The position numbers and the translations under genes are program-made. Positions 33,363 to 42,659 of a DNA stretch of 64,000 nt are shown here, piece by piece. Source of the DNA: Saccharospirillum sp043196875. Its GTDB lineage: Bacteria; Pseudomonadota; Gammaproteobacteria; Pseudomonadales; Natronospirillaceae. Below the pieces are notes generated by a model. It did not search any database. It saw nothing but the letters and a program-made list of their open reading frames with translations, and was not told where the DNA came from. Where the stretch lies: positions 62,001-126,000 of the forward strand of contig NZ_JBEBMX010000003.1 of the NCBI RefSeq assembly GCF_043196875.1. The letters run 5' to 3'. How positions within the stretch are numbered: the first letter of the stretch is position 1; each line of letters begins with the position of its first letter.

Positions 33363-33854
33363 TCAGGTCAGATATTCAACAATCACCACATCCAGCCATT
33401 GGCCGTTGAGCTGACCATGGCGCTCATAGACACCGACTTCCCTGAAGCCCAGTTTCCGACAGAGCCCCAGGCTGGCTTTATTCGCGGTAAAGATGCGTGA
33501 AAGCACTTTATGAAAGCCGGCTTGACCAGCAACGCTTAAAAGCTCCGATAACAGCCGCGTACCGCCCCCCTGCCCTTGGTTTTTCGGGTCCAGATAGATG
33601 GAAAACTCGGCGATACCGTCGTAGCAAGGGCGGGCCCGATATGAAGAAAGCCGGGCGAAACCGGTTACTTTGTTGTCTTGAACGGCGACCAGTGTCGGGT
33701 ATCGCTCGGCTTCATCTAGCCAGTTGGCAATCTCAGAAGGTTCTCGCAGACGGGTCTCAAAGGTTCCCAGTCCGGATTCAATGCCCAGGTTATAGATGTC
33801 GGTGATGGCGGCCACGTCGTCCGCTAGAGCCGGTCTTATCATCAAGTCAGTCAT
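33363..33854 (-). CDS. Phosphinothricin/arsinothricin-type N-acetyltransferase
   Basis: This is a 163-residue GNAT enzyme of the PAT type. Features include IRPALADDVAAITDIYN, the acetyl-CoA loop NQGQGGGTRLL and C-terminal GFREVGVYERHGQLNG. Related ArsN1 enzymes acetylate the organoarsenical antibiotic arsinothricin and occur in ars operons; that role fits this last gene of an arsenic operon. The start at 33854 overlaps acr3 by eight bases; ATG 33842 is an alternative. Confidence 0.75.
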   Translation of the reverse strand: MTDLMIRPALADDVAAITDIYNLGIESGLGTFETRLREPSEIANWLDEAERYPTLVAVQDNKVTGFARLSSYRARPCYDGIAEFSIYLDPKNQGQGGGTRLLSELLSVAGQAGFHKVLSRIFTANKASLGLCRKLGFREVGVYERHGQLNGQWLDVVIVEYLT

Positions 33855-34869
33855 AGTCGTGAAACCAATGTTGAGTGCGATTAGCGAAAGCAACCAGCGA
33901 TAACATTACCGGCACCTCGACCAGCACACCGACAACGGTGGCAAGTGCCGCACCGGAATTCAGCCCGAACAGCGCTATGGCCACGGCAACCGCCATTTCA
34001 AAGAAGTTCGATGTGCCAATCATGCAAGCCGGCGCAGCCACTTTATAAGGCAGCTTGATGAGTCGCGCCAGCCCATAACTGAGCGCAAAAATGCCATAGG
34101 TCTGGATCAGCAACGGAATGGCGATCAACAGGATCACCACTGGCTGGTCGAGAATACGCGGCGCTTGCAGACCAAATAACAGCAGAACGGTAATAACCAA
34201 ACCCAGTATCGAGCCGGGTTTGAGTTTGTGAATGAAGGCATTTAATCGATGCTCACCCTGGGACTCCAGCTGTTGACGCGTTAGGTAACCGGCAATAACA
34301 GGCAACAGTACATAAAGCAGCACCGACAGAATCAGGGTTTGCCAGGGAACCTGGATGTCGTTGAGCCCCAGTAACCAAGCGGTTATCGGAGCATAGGCAA
34401 CGATTAGGATCAGATCATTGAGCGAAACCTGCACCAGAGTATAGTTGGCATCACCGCGCGTCAGCTGGCTCCAGACGAATACCATGGCCGTGCAAGGCGC
34501 CGCGCCGAGCAATATCATGCCGGCGATGTATTCACCGGCGGATTGCGGATCGACCCAGGGCTCAAATAACACGCGGAAAAACAGCCAGCCCAGTGCTGCC
34601 ATGGTGAAGGGCTTGATCAACCAATTGACGACAAGCGTCAACACCAGCCCTTGAGGCTTCTGGCCGATGTACTTCAGCGCGCTGAAATCGACCTGAATCA
34701 TCATCGGATAGATCATCAGCCAGATCAGCACGGCGATAACGCCATTCACCTGAGCGTATTCAAAGGCCGCCAGGAATTCGAATAAGGACGGGAATACGGA
34801 TCCAAGGCCCAGTCCTAGCAGGATGGCAAGGCCAACCCATACCGACAGATAACGTTCAAAGACTCCCAT
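33847..34869 (-). CDS. acr3: ACR3-family arsenite efflux permease
   Basis: This inner-membrane arsenite exporter has 340 residues and about ten transmembrane segments, within the usual length. The essential cysteine is in LLGAAPCTAMVFVWSQL, and the later GTSNFFEMAVAVAIALFG is the second conserved repeat with its glutamate. It lies in the arsR-arsC-arsH-acr3 operon and removes the arsenite made by ArsC. Confidence 0.93.
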   Translation of the reverse strand: MGVFERYLSVWVGLAILLGLGLGSVFPSLFEFLAAFEYAQVNGVIAVLIWLMIYPMMIQVDFSALKYIGQKPQGLVLTLVVNWLIKPFTMAALGWLFFRVLFEPWVDPQSAGEYIAGMILLGAAPCTAMVFVWSQLTRGDANYTLVQVSLNDLILIVAYAPITAWLLGLNDIQVPWQTLILSVLLYVLLPVIAGYLTRQQLESQGEHRLNAFIHKLKPGSILGLVITVLLLFGLQAPRILDQPVVILLIAIPLLIQTYGIFALSYGLARLIKLPYKVAAPACMIGTSNFFEMAVAVAIALFGLNSGAALATVVGVLVEVPVMLSLVAFANRTQHWFHDYD

Positions 34870-34872
34870 AGG

Positions 34873-35598
34873 CTACTCCGTGGCCACCTTTTGATTAACC
34901 CGTTGCATCAACTGTTCGGCGCTTTCCACCCGTTCGGAATAGCGGTCGACCAGATAAGCCCCCTGCCCGCGCGTCAGCAAGGTGAACTTCATCAGTTCCT
35001 CCATCACATCGACAATGCGGTTGTAGTAGCTCGATGGTTTCATACGACCGTCTTCATCGAATTCGTTAAAGGCTTTGGGTACCGATGACTGATTCGGGAT
35101 GGTGATCATGCGCATCCAACGGCCCAGTACGCGTAACTGATTGACCACATTGAAGGACTGAGAGCCGCCACAGATCTGCATGACCGCTAAGGTTTTGCCT
35201 TGGGTGGGACGCACCGCGCCCAGTGACAGTGGTATCCAGTCGATCTGACTTTTAAATACACCGGTCATGGCGCCGTGGCGCTCGGGCGAGCACCAGACCT
35301 GGCCGTCAGACCACTGCACCCAGTCGCGCAACTGCTGCACTTTGGGGTGCTCCCTATTTTCTTCATCCGGCAGCGGCAGGCCGTGAGGGTCAAATATGCG
35401 CACCTCGGCACCCATGGCGGTCAGCAGACGAGCACATTCTTCAATGACCAGACGACTGTAGGAGCGCTCACGCAAGGAACCATAGAGCAGCAGAAAACGC
35501 GGTGGTTGGTCAGAAACCTGGCGCTGAAAGTCATCGCTCGATGGTCGCTTGAATTGGTCGGCGTCGAGGCTGGGTAGGCTCAGATCAGTGATGGTCAT
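34873..35598 (-). CDS. arsH: ArsH organoarsenical oxidase (NADPH-FMN oxidoreductase)
   Basis: This is a 241-residue flavodoxin-like FMN protein. Typical ArsH sequence includes LLLYGSLRERSYSRLVIEE, the ERHGAMTGVFKSQIDWIPL segment and QICGGSQSFNVVNQLR. ArsH oxidises trivalent organoarsenicals to less toxic pentavalent forms. It overlaps arsC by 14 bases. Confidence 0.94.
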   Translation of the reverse strand: MTITDLSLPSLDADQFKRPSSDDFQRQVSDQPPRFLLLYGSLRERSYSRLVIEECARLLTAMGAEVRIFDPHGLPLPDEENREHPKVQQLRDWVQWSDGQVWCSPERHGAMTGVFKSQIDWIPLSLGAVRPTQGKTLAVMQICGGSQSFNVVNQLRVLGRWMRMITIPNQSSVPKAFNEFDEDGRMKPSSYYNRIVDVMEELMKFTLLTRGQGAYLVDRYSERVESAEQLMQRVNQKVATE

Positions 35599-36061
35599 GC
35601 TGGGCTCCCAGACCGGTTAGAGCGTCGGGCCATTGTGCCGGGTCCTGCTGAGCCAGCTCGATCAGGGACGCCACTCTTTGTTCAATGATGCTGATGGTGG
35701 CTTTAAAGGCGTCAGCCACCTCAGCCTCAGTGCCCGGGTGTTTGGACGGGTCTTCCAGGCCCCAGTGCACTTTGAGCGTACGACCAAACCAGAGTGGGCA
35801 GCTTTCGCCGGCAGCTGAATCGCAGACGGTAATAACGATGTCGGGCGCGAAATCCTCGAATTCATCCCAGGATTGGCTGGTTAAGTTCTGAGTGTCGTAG
35901 CCGGCCTCGGCCAGGTATTTCAGCGACAGCGGATGCACGGCTCCGGCCGGTTGACTGCCCGCGCTGCGTGCCTCAATCAGGCCGGCAGCCCGGCTTCGGG
36001 TAATGGCTTCACACAGGATGCTGCGGCAACGGTTGTGGGTACAGATATAGAGAATTTTCAT
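35585..36061 (-). CDS. arsC: Arsenate reductase, LMW-phosphatase type
   Basis: This reduces arsenate to arsenite. It has 158 residues and the phosphatase-like P-loop CTHNRCRS at about 7-14, then DIVITVCDSAAGESCP with the further cysteines, and WGLEDPSKHPGTE. It belongs to the low-molecular-weight phosphatase group, not the glutaredoxin-dependent group of E. coli. Its ATG overlaps the arsR stop. Confidence 0.93.
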   Translation of the reverse strand: MKILYICTHNRCRSILCEAITRSRAAGLIEARSAGSQPAGAVHPLSLKYLAEAGYDTQNLTSQSWDEFEDFAPDIVITVCDSAAGESCPLWFGRTLKVHWGLEDPSKHPGTEAEVADAFKATISIIEQRVASLIELAQQDPAQWPDALTGLGAQHDHH

Positions 36062-36432
36062 CAGCAGCAGTTCTCCGCTTCAGTGGTAAAACGGTCGCTG
36101 CTGTTGTCACTAGCACAGCAACTGGCAGGCAACCGCGCCAGGCAGTCACTTAGGTAGTCAGCATTGTTTGCCACGGTCACGCTCAGTACTTGGCGCGCCC
36201 AATCCGGCAATTCAGGATTGAGCCGGTAATGAACCCATTTGCCACGACGCTCGTCGGCGACCAGCGCGCATTTGCGCAGTTCCGCCAGATGTCGCGATAC
36301 CTTGGGCTGACTCAACTCCAGCGCATCCTGGATATCACAGACACAAAGCTCCCCTGCCCGGCTGATCAGCAGCAGCGTCTTTAAGCGGGTGTCATCGGCG
36401 AGCGATTTGTAAAAAGCTAAGGGTGATAACAT
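36061..36432 (-). CDS. arsR: ArsR-family arsenic repressor
   Basis: This is a 123-residue winged-helix repressor that leaves its operator when it binds arsenite. The metal site ELCVCDIQ is in the alpha-3 position, followed by the recognition helix SQPKVSRHLAELRKC. The C-terminus has further cysteines (ASCC and a final NCC). It is the first gene of the operon and should autoregulate. Confidence 0.93.
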   Translation of the reverse strand: MLSPLAFYKSLADDTRLKTLLLISRAGELCVCDIQDALELSQPKVSRHLAELRKCALVADERRGKWVHYRLNPELPDWARQVLSVTVANNADYLSDCLARLPASCCASDNSSDRFTTEAENCC

Positions 36433-36450
36433 GATGCGCCTCCTGATATG

Positions 36451-36484
36451 CGAAATAACATATATATGAAATTTCGAATGTCAA
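36451..36484 (-). promoter_or_regulatory. ars promoter and ArsR operator
   Basis: On the minus strand TTGACA (36479-36484) and TATGTT (36457-36462) are 16 bases apart. Between and over them lies a 26-bp dyad (36451-36476) with arms CGAAAT and ATTTCG around CATATATATG, a fitting repressor site. Confidence 0.75.
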
Positions 36485-36506
36485 ATACTAGTTGTGTTCA
36501 GGAGGT

Positions 36507-37289
36507 CTATGACTGTTGCGATTGTTGCTTCAGAGCGTTGCCCAGCCGCTTAAAGTAATGACTGAACGCCAGCTTGATCCGTTCGCGCTCCTCGCCTTTT
36601 GGATAAAGCCCTGCCCGGGCTTCGGCCGACGTACGACTGCCATACACCAGAAAGCGATTCTTGATGCTGGCATCCTCAACAAAGGCTTCAAAGGCTCGGG
36701 CGCAGAGCTCTTCCGGCTGACTGTAATAAAGCTGGCCGCGCTCGCGATCGGCCTCGGCAGCCGCCTGAAACAGCGCACTCGGTTGCGCCCCGTCGGCATC
36801 CAGCAATACGGCTTGATAGCAGCCAAACAACTGCTCATTCAGGGCGTGCGGCCGCATTGCTCGACTGTCCAGCCAGGCGCGCGATCCCATTAGGCTCGAG
36901 GGTGGATCAATAAAGGCTTTGTCGGTGATGTAATGGTCGAAGGCATGAAACCATTCGTGAGCGATGCTGCCGGGGCCGGCGTTTTTGGCCAGCGCAAAGG
37001 CTCGAGTGGCGGGCATATAGTGCGCCGCCACACCCAACTGACCGCCCAGGCCGTATTCCAGCGACAGGGTGCCGCGCAGGCCGATCAGCAGTTCATTGCC
37101 GCCCAGAATAAGCATTAGGTCGCACAGCGCATCGTAAAAGGCGGTCGCGGCACGGTCGCGTTCGTCCGGTTTAACCCAGCGACCCAGGCGCACCGAGCGA
37201 AAATCGAAGCGGCGGCGAATGTCTGCAAAGCCGACTTGTTGCCCACTGCGATGATCCGGGCCGCGTCGTTGCCACTGTCTGTTACTCAT
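36507..37289 (-). CDS. CLCA_X-type putative metalloprotein (HExxH)
   Basis: This 260-residue protein contains SIAHEWFHAFDHYI, a zinc-metallopeptidase HExxH signature, preceded by a strand-rich region (GTLSLEYGLGGQLGVAAHY) and followed by a conserved YSQPEELCARAFEAFVED helix. I recognise the CLCA_X group of gammaproteobacterial proteins; their function is not established. It is expressed away from the SOS genes and ends just before the ars promoter. Confidence 0.65.
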   Translation of the reverse strand: MSNRQWQRRGPDHRSGQQVGFADIRRRFDFRSVRLGRWVKPDERDRAATAFYDALCDLMLILGGNELLIGLRGTLSLEYGLGGQLGVAAHYMPATRAFALAKNAGPGSIAHEWFHAFDHYITDKAFIDPPSSLMGSRAWLDSRAMRPHALNEQLFGCYQAVLLDADGAQPSALFQAAAEADRERGQLYYSQPEELCARAFEAFVEDASIKNRFLVYGSRTSAEARAGLYPKGEERERIKLAFSHYFKRLGNALKQQSQQS

Positions 37290-37362
37290 TCAATCAAGGA
37301 CTCCAAAGCGTCGGTTACAAATTCTGACGGCTGTCGGCTGGCAAAGTAAAACGTGCCAATTA

Positions 37363-37382
37363 TACTGTATTTATATACAGTA
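37363..37382. promoter_or_regulatory. LexA (SOS) box of imuA-imuB-dnaE2
   Basis: A perfect palindrome TACTGTATTTATATACAGTA matches the CTGT-N8-ACAG LexA consensus, 15 bases before the imuA start. The mutasome is therefore DNA-damage inducible. Confidence 0.95.
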
Positions 37383-37397
37383 TTTGTGTGCAGTTTC

Positions 37398-38060
37398 ATG
37401 TCTCTACTGACGACCCTAACCGAACGCGGTGACCTCTGGTCCGGCCAGCATTGGCGGCAAAATCAGATCGCCGCACTCAGTACCGGCCTGCCGGAATTGG
37501 ACGCTATTTTACCCGGCGGTGGCTGGCCCGCTGCCGCCATGACCGAACTGTTTTACCAGACCGCAGGCCAAGGCGAATTACGCTTGCTGTTGCCGACACT
37601 GGCGCATCTGAGCCAGACCGATGTCCGTTGGCAGGTCTGGTGCAACGCCCCTTTTCGACCGCACGGTTCGGCCCTGGCTCATTGGGGGCTGCGCCTGGAT
37701 CGTCTGCTGCTGTGCCAGGCTGACAGCGAAACGGAACTGAGCTGGACGCTGGAACAAAGCCTCAGCAGTGGTGGCAGTCAGGCGGTATTGGCCTGGGTTT
37801 CCCAGCTCGATCCCCGGCGCTTGCGGCGCCTGCAACTGGCCGCTGAAAAAAACGCGGTGCCGCTGTTTTTACTGCGGCCGGCGCGTTTGCAGCAGCAGGC
37901 GTCCATGGCCGCCTTGCGACTGTTGATCGAACCAGACAACAACGAACGTCTGCATTGCCGTGTGCTTAAACGTCGTGGCGGCTGGCCCGGCGCCGATGTT
38001 CGGTTGTCCTTGCCTTTAGTCCGCGATGCCAACGTCGCGCAGGACGACGACCATGGCTAA
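37398..38060 (+). CDS. imuA: Translesion synthesis accessory protein ImuA
   Basis: This RecA/SulA-like protein of the ImuABC mutasome has about 220 residues, with TGLPELDAILPGGGWPAAAMTELF as the degenerate P-loop region. I use ATG 37398 because the upstream in-frame ATG lies before the LexA box. It overlaps imuB by eight bases. Confidence 0.9.
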   Translation: MSLLTTLTERGDLWSGQHWRQNQIAALSTGLPELDAILPGGGWPAAAMTELFYQTAGQGELRLLLPTLAHLSQTDVRWQVWCNAPFRPHGSALAHWGLRLDRLLLCQADSETELSWTLEQSLSSGGSQAVLAWVSQLDPRRLRRLQLAAEKNAVPLFLLRPARLQQQASMAALRLLIEPDNNERLHCRVLKRRGGWPGADVRLSLPLVRDANVAQDDDHG

Positions 38061-39477
38061 AACCGTCCAACCGCTGTGGCTCTATCTGCATTTTCCGCTC
38101 TTGGCTCTGGAAGCCCGCTTTGGTGAGGTTGCACAAACACGACCGGTATTGCTGACCAGCAGCGATGGCCGCAGCGTACAGCAATGCAATGCCCTGGCGC
38201 GAAGCGAAGGCGTTCAACCCGGTATGAGCCTGCGCACCGCCTACTGTCTGGTCGATCAGGTTGCTCAGGCGAGCTATAGCGCGCAACTTGAGGCTACTCA
38301 ATTGCGGCATCTGGCGGTGCTTTGTTACCAGCATTGCGCGGATATCCGGCTCTGTTCGCCGCTGGGTTTGAGCCTGGAAATCGGCTCCATGCTGCGTTGG
38401 CACGGCGGGCTCGAAACCTTTATCGAGGCTCTGGACAGTTCACTGCAGCACAGTGGCCATAACTATCAGTTGGCGCTGGGCCATACACCGCTGGCGGCGC
38501 GCTTATTGGCGGAGAATCACCAGAATGGGCGGCTTATCGATGCCGCCGCCGAGCAACAGCAGTTGGGCAAGCTGTCGATCGACCAATTAGCCTTACCGCT
38601 GGACGCGCGCGACCTTCGCGCGCTGGCCGCCATGGGGCTGAAAAACTTGCGCCAACTGCGCCAGGCGCCTCGCTCTGAACTGGGTTATCGCTTTGGTCAA
38701 TCGCTGATCAATCATCTGGCGGCTCTGGAGCGGCCGCGTGAACAGGGCGAACCTTTCCAGCTCCCTCCTTGTTATGACGAGCGCCTTGAACTGTGGCACG
38801 AAGTGGATTCGGCCGAAGCGCTGATATTTCCTATCAAACGCTTACTGCACGGGCTGGCGGCCTATCTGAACGCCCGTCAGCTGAGCACGACCGAGCTTCA
38901 TTTCAAGCTGGAACATCGTGATGCTCCCATTACCACCATGAGCATTCAGCTCAACACCGCCTCACGCGGCGCGGAAAGCTGGCCAGTCTTGGTGGCGCTG
39001 GCCTTGGAGCGATTGACGCTGCCGGAAGCCGTCCTGGTTATCGGCTTGCGCGCTGAGGCACTGACTGAACGCGGCGATACCGCAGGTGATCTGCTCGGTG
39101 ACAGCCGCCCTCAGACAGACGCCCAGCACCTGTTGTCACTACTGCGTTCCAAGCTGGGCGCTAAGGCCGTTCAGCAGCCCAGCGCCGGTGCCGATTGGCG
39201 CCCTAACCTGGCCAGCCGCCCGGTTGTTGTCGGTCAACAGCCAGACAGGCTTTTTCCACGCGCTCAGCCGACGCTGTTATTGGCGAACCCCGAGCCGATC
39301 AATGCTGCTGAATATCAGGCTTTAAGCGGTCCGCAACGCTTTGCACTGCCCGCCTGGGTGCAGCCGGATGGCTTCCAGCGTGACTATTATCGGGCCTGGC
39401 ACCCGGCCAGCCGCAGTTATCACTGGATCAGCCGCCATAGCGACGGCGGTTGGTACCGTGAAGGCGTCTTTGCATGA
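38053..39477 (+). CDS. imuB: ImuB, inactive Y-family polymerase homologue
   Basis: This 474-residue DinB/UmuC-like scaffold brings DnaE2 to the clamp. The N-terminal LYLHFPLLALEARF stands where active Y-polymerases have their catalytic aspartate, so it is catalytically dead as usual. ATG 38053 gives MAKTVQPLWLYLHF. It is ATGA-coupled to dnaE2. Confidence 0.92.
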   Translation: MAKTVQPLWLYLHFPLLALEARFGEVAQTRPVLLTSSDGRSVQQCNALARSEGVQPGMSLRTAYCLVDQVAQASYSAQLEATQLRHLAVLCYQHCADIRLCSPLGLSLEIGSMLRWHGGLETFIEALDSSLQHSGHNYQLALGHTPLAARLLAENHQNGRLIDAAAEQQQLGKLSIDQLALPLDARDLRALAAMGLKNLRQLRQAPRSELGYRFGQSLINHLAALERPREQGEPFQLPPCYDERLELWHEVDSAEALIFPIKRLLHGLAAYLNARQLSTTELHFKLEHRDAPITTMSIQLNTASRGAESWPVLVALALERLTLPEAVLVIGLRAEALTERGDTAGDLLGDSRPQTDAQHLLSLLRSKLGAKAVQQPSAGADWRPNLASRPVVVGQQPDRLFPRAQPTLLLANPEPINAAEYQALSGPQRFALPAWVQPDGFQRDYYRAWHPASRSYHWISRHSDGGWYREGVFA

Positions 39478-42400
39478 GCACTGCCTTTGACTATGCCGAG
39501 CTGCATTGCCTGAGCAATCACAGCTTCCTGCGTGGTGCTTCGCATCCGGATGAACTGGTGCTGCGCGCAGCCGAATTGGGCTACCGGGCGCTGGCACTGA
39601 CGGACGAATGTTCCGTTGCCGGCGTGGTCAAAGCCTGGCGACCGATTAAGGACAAACGAATTTCCCTGAAACTGATCATTGGCAGTGAGTTCCGCTTTGA
39701 TGATCAATTGGTGGTGCTGTTGGCACCCAACCGGCAAGCCTATGCTCAGCTCTGCCATTTGATCACCCGCGCCCGGCGCCGTTGCGATAAAGGTGACTAC
39801 CGAGTCAGCCGCGCCGATTTTACTCAGGGGCTCGATGACTGCCTCTGCCTATGGCGGCCGTCTGGGCGTTCAGATGATCTTAATTGTCTACACGGTTTCC
39901 GAAATGACTTTCCCGGACGTTGCTGGGTACTGGTCGAAAACCTGCTTGATGAAGGCGCTTTCGAAGCCGCCAGCCGCGCCCTGGCACTCAGTGAAGTGGC
40001 CGAGGTGCCGGCTGTCTGTGCCAATGCGGTGTTGATGCATCACCCCGAGCGCAAGGAGCTGCAGGATGCTTTGACCGCTATTCGCCATCGCCTACCACTC
40101 GACCAGGTCTGGCCGCGGCTCAAACCCAACGCCGAGAACCATCTGCGCTCCTTTAATAAGCTCAGCTCGCTCTACTCACCTGCTCTGCTGGCTGAAACGA
40201 TGCGCATCGCCGAACGTTGCCATTTTGATTTACGCGAGTTGAGCTATAGCTACCCCAGTGATCTGGTACCGGGACAATTTACCGCGCCGGAGTATCTGCG
40301 CTTGCTGGTGCGTCAGGGTGCCAAGCGACGTCATCCGAAGGGCATCAGTGCGGCCTTTGCCGAGCAGCTCGATAAGGAACTGGCGTTGATCCGGGAGAAA
40401 GGTTATGAGCACTACTTTTTGACCGTCTACGACATCGTCCGTTTTGCCCGCTCACAAAACATTCTCTGCCAGGGGCGCGGCTCAGCCGCTAACTCGGCGG
40501 TCTGTTATTGCCTGGGCATCACAGAGGTGGATCCGGTGGCGGGCAAGCTGGTGTTCGAGCGCTTTATCTCCAGCGGTCGCAACGAGCCGCCGGATATTGA
40601 TGTCGACTTCGAGCACGAACGCCGCGAAGAAGTGATTCAGTACCTGTACCGCCGCTATGGCCGCAAGCGGGCGGCGCTGGCGGCGACGTTGATCACCTAT
40701 CGCCCCAAAAGCGCGGTGCGCGATGTCGGCCGGGCGCTGGGTATCGATCTGGCGCAGTTGGAACGCCGCCTGGCCAACTATGGCTGGCGCTATCGCTCCA
40801 AGAACTGGATCGACGAGCTGGTTCAGGATGAAGGCCTGGGGCTTTCGGCGCATCAAATCAGCGTCTTCAAACGGCTACTGGCCAGTATTCTGGGATTTCC
40901 GCGTCACCTGTCGCAGCATGTCGGCGGCTTTGTGCTGACCGATCAGCGCATTGCTGACTACGTACCGATCGAGAACGCGGCCATGGCTGAGCGCACGGTG
41001 ATCCAGTGGGATAAGGACGATCTGGAAGCGATCGGCCTGATGAAGGTCGACGTGTTGGCGCTGGGCATGCTGACGGCGGTGCGCAAGACGTTGGATCTGA
41101 TCCGCCAGCATCAGGGCGAAACCCTGCGCTTGCAGGATATTCCGCAAGACGATGCCGAGGTCTACGCCATGATTCAACGTGCCGATACCATCGGCGTGTT
41201 TCAGATCGAATCCCGCGCTCAGATGAGCATGTTGCCGCGGCTCAAACCTAAGCAGTTCTATGACCTGGTGGTCCAGGTAGCGATCGTCCGGCCAGGCCCC
41301 ATTCACGGCGATATGGTGCACCCTTATTTGCGCCGCCGTCTGGGCCAGGAAGCGGTGGATTACCCCAACGATGCGCTTAAGGAAGTGCTTGAGCGCACCC
41401 TGGGCGTGCCCATCTTTCAGGAGCAGGTGATCTCTCTGGCGCGGGTGGCGGCCGGCTTTAGTGCAGACGAAGCCAACACCCTCAGATCGTCCATGGCCAG
41501 CTGGAAAAAAACCGGTCATATCAGTGAGTTACGCGACAAACTTCAAAATAATATGCGCGCCAATGGTTACGCTGAAGACTTTATCCAGCGCATCAATCGG
41601 CAGATAGAAGGCTTTGGTGAGTATGGTTTTCCCGAGTCTCACGCCACGGGCTTCGCGATGATCGCCTACGTCTCCGCCTGGCTGAAACACCACCACCCTG
41701 CCGCTTTCTGCTGCGCGCTGCTGAACAGCTTGCCGATGGGTTTTTATTCGGCGTCGCAGCTGGTCCAGGACGTGCGCCGTCACGGTGTAGAGGTTCTGCC
41801 GGTCGATATTAACGCCAGCGCCTGGGATTCCACCTTGGAAGCCGGAGAGCAAGGTTGGGCCATTCGCCTGGGGCTACGCCGGGTGAAGGGGCTGAACGAA
41901 TCAACCGCGCGGACTCTTATTGCTTACCGGCCTGGTGACGGTTTTCAGCATTTGCGGCAATTGGAAGGCGTCCCGGCGTTGAGCCGGCGTGATCTCGATG
42001 CGCTGGCGGCGGCCGATGCCTTTCGGGGTTTGGCCGAAAACCGTCACCAGGCGCGCTGGGAAAGCGCGGCGCTCAACTTGCAGGCGCCGCTGCTGAAGGA
42101 TGCTTTCGATCAACCGGTCGCATCTGGCTACCAGCTGCCGGCGCCGGATGCACTGGATAACCTGGTTGAGGACTACCACAGCCAGGGCCTGACCTTGGGC
42201 CAGCATCCGGTGCAGTTGTTGCGTGAACGCGGCCAACTACCCGACAGCGCCCCCGCTGATCAGTTGCTGGTACTGGCGGAAGCCGAGCAGGCGCGCTTGG
42301 AGCGCTTGGCCGAGCAACACGGCCTGCCATTGCCTGAGCGAGTGCGGATACCGGTGCAGGTGCTGGGTCTGGTGACCAACCGGCAGATGCCCAAGACATC

Positions 42401-42632
42401 AACGCGCATCACCTTTGTCACCCTGGAAGACGATACCGGCAATATCAATGTCATCGTGCGGCTATCGCTGGCGCAGGCGTCGCTGAAAGTGCTGACCACG
42501 CGCAGCCTGATCCGCGTCAGCGGTGTGCTGGAAAAAGCCTTCGATAACGATGTTATTCACGTGCTGGCCGACCGACTGGAAGCGCTGGATGCCGAGCTGG
42601 AGCTGAAGGTTCGTTCGCGCGATTACCACTGA
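39474..42632 (+). CDS. dnaE2: Error-prone DNA polymerase DnaE2 (ImuC)
   Basis: This C-family polymerase for mutagenic lesion bypass has 1052 residues. The PHP domain is at the start (YAELHCLSNHSFLRGASHP), the catalytic palm has CQGRGSAANSAVCY and PDIDVDFEHERREEV, and an OB-fold with ITFVTLEDDTGNINVIV lies near the C-terminus. It is the last gene of the SOS operon; a lexA2-like gene is not part of this cassette. Confidence 0.96.
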   Translation: MSTAFDYAELHCLSNHSFLRGASHPDELVLRAAELGYRALALTDECSVAGVVKAWRPIKDKRISLKLIIGSEFRFDDQLVVLLAPNRQAYAQLCHLITRARRRCDKGDYRVSRADFTQGLDDCLCLWRPSGRSDDLNCLHGFRNDFPGRCWVLVENLLDEGAFEAASRALALSEVAEVPAVCANAVLMHHPERKELQDALTAIRHRLPLDQVWPRLKPNAENHLRSFNKLSSLYSPALLAETMRIAERCHFDLRELSYSYPSDLVPGQFTAPEYLRLLVRQGAKRRHPKGISAAFAEQLDKELALIREKGYEHYFLTVYDIVRFARSQNILCQGRGSAANSAVCYCLGITEVDPVAGKLVFERFISSGRNEPPDIDVDFEHERREEVIQYLYRRYGRKRAALAATLITYRPKSAVRDVGRALGIDLAQLERRLANYGWRYRSKNWIDELVQDEGLGLSAHQISVFKRLLASILGFPRHLSQHVGGFVLTDQRIADYVPIENAAMAERTVIQWDKDDLEAIGLMKVDVLALGMLTAVRKTLDLIRQHQGETLRLQDIPQDDAEVYAMIQRADTIGVFQIESRAQMSMLPRLKPKQFYDLVVQVAIVRPGPIHGDMVHPYLRRRLGQEAVDYPNDALKEVLERTLGVPIFQEQVISLARVAAGFSADEANTLRSSMASWKKTGHISELRDKLQNNMRANGYAEDFIQRINRQIEGFGEYGFPESHATGFAMIAYVSAWLKHHHPAAFCCALLNSLPMGFYSASQLVQDVRRHGVEVLPVDINASAWDSTLEAGEQGWAIRLGLRRVKGLNESTARTLIAYRPGDGFQHLRQLEGVPALSRRDLDALAAADAFRGLAENRHQARWESAALNLQAPLLKDAFDQPVASGYQLPAPDALDNLVEDYHSQGLTLGQHPVQLLRERGQLPDSAPADQLLVLAEAEQARLERLAEQHGLPLPERVRIPVQVLGLVTNRQMPKTSTRITFVTLEDDTGNINVIVRLSLAQASLKVLTTRSLIRVSGVLEKAFDNDVIHVLADRLEALDAELELKVRSRDYH

Positions 42633-42659
42633 GCCGATTACCAATGAATCAGGCTCAAA

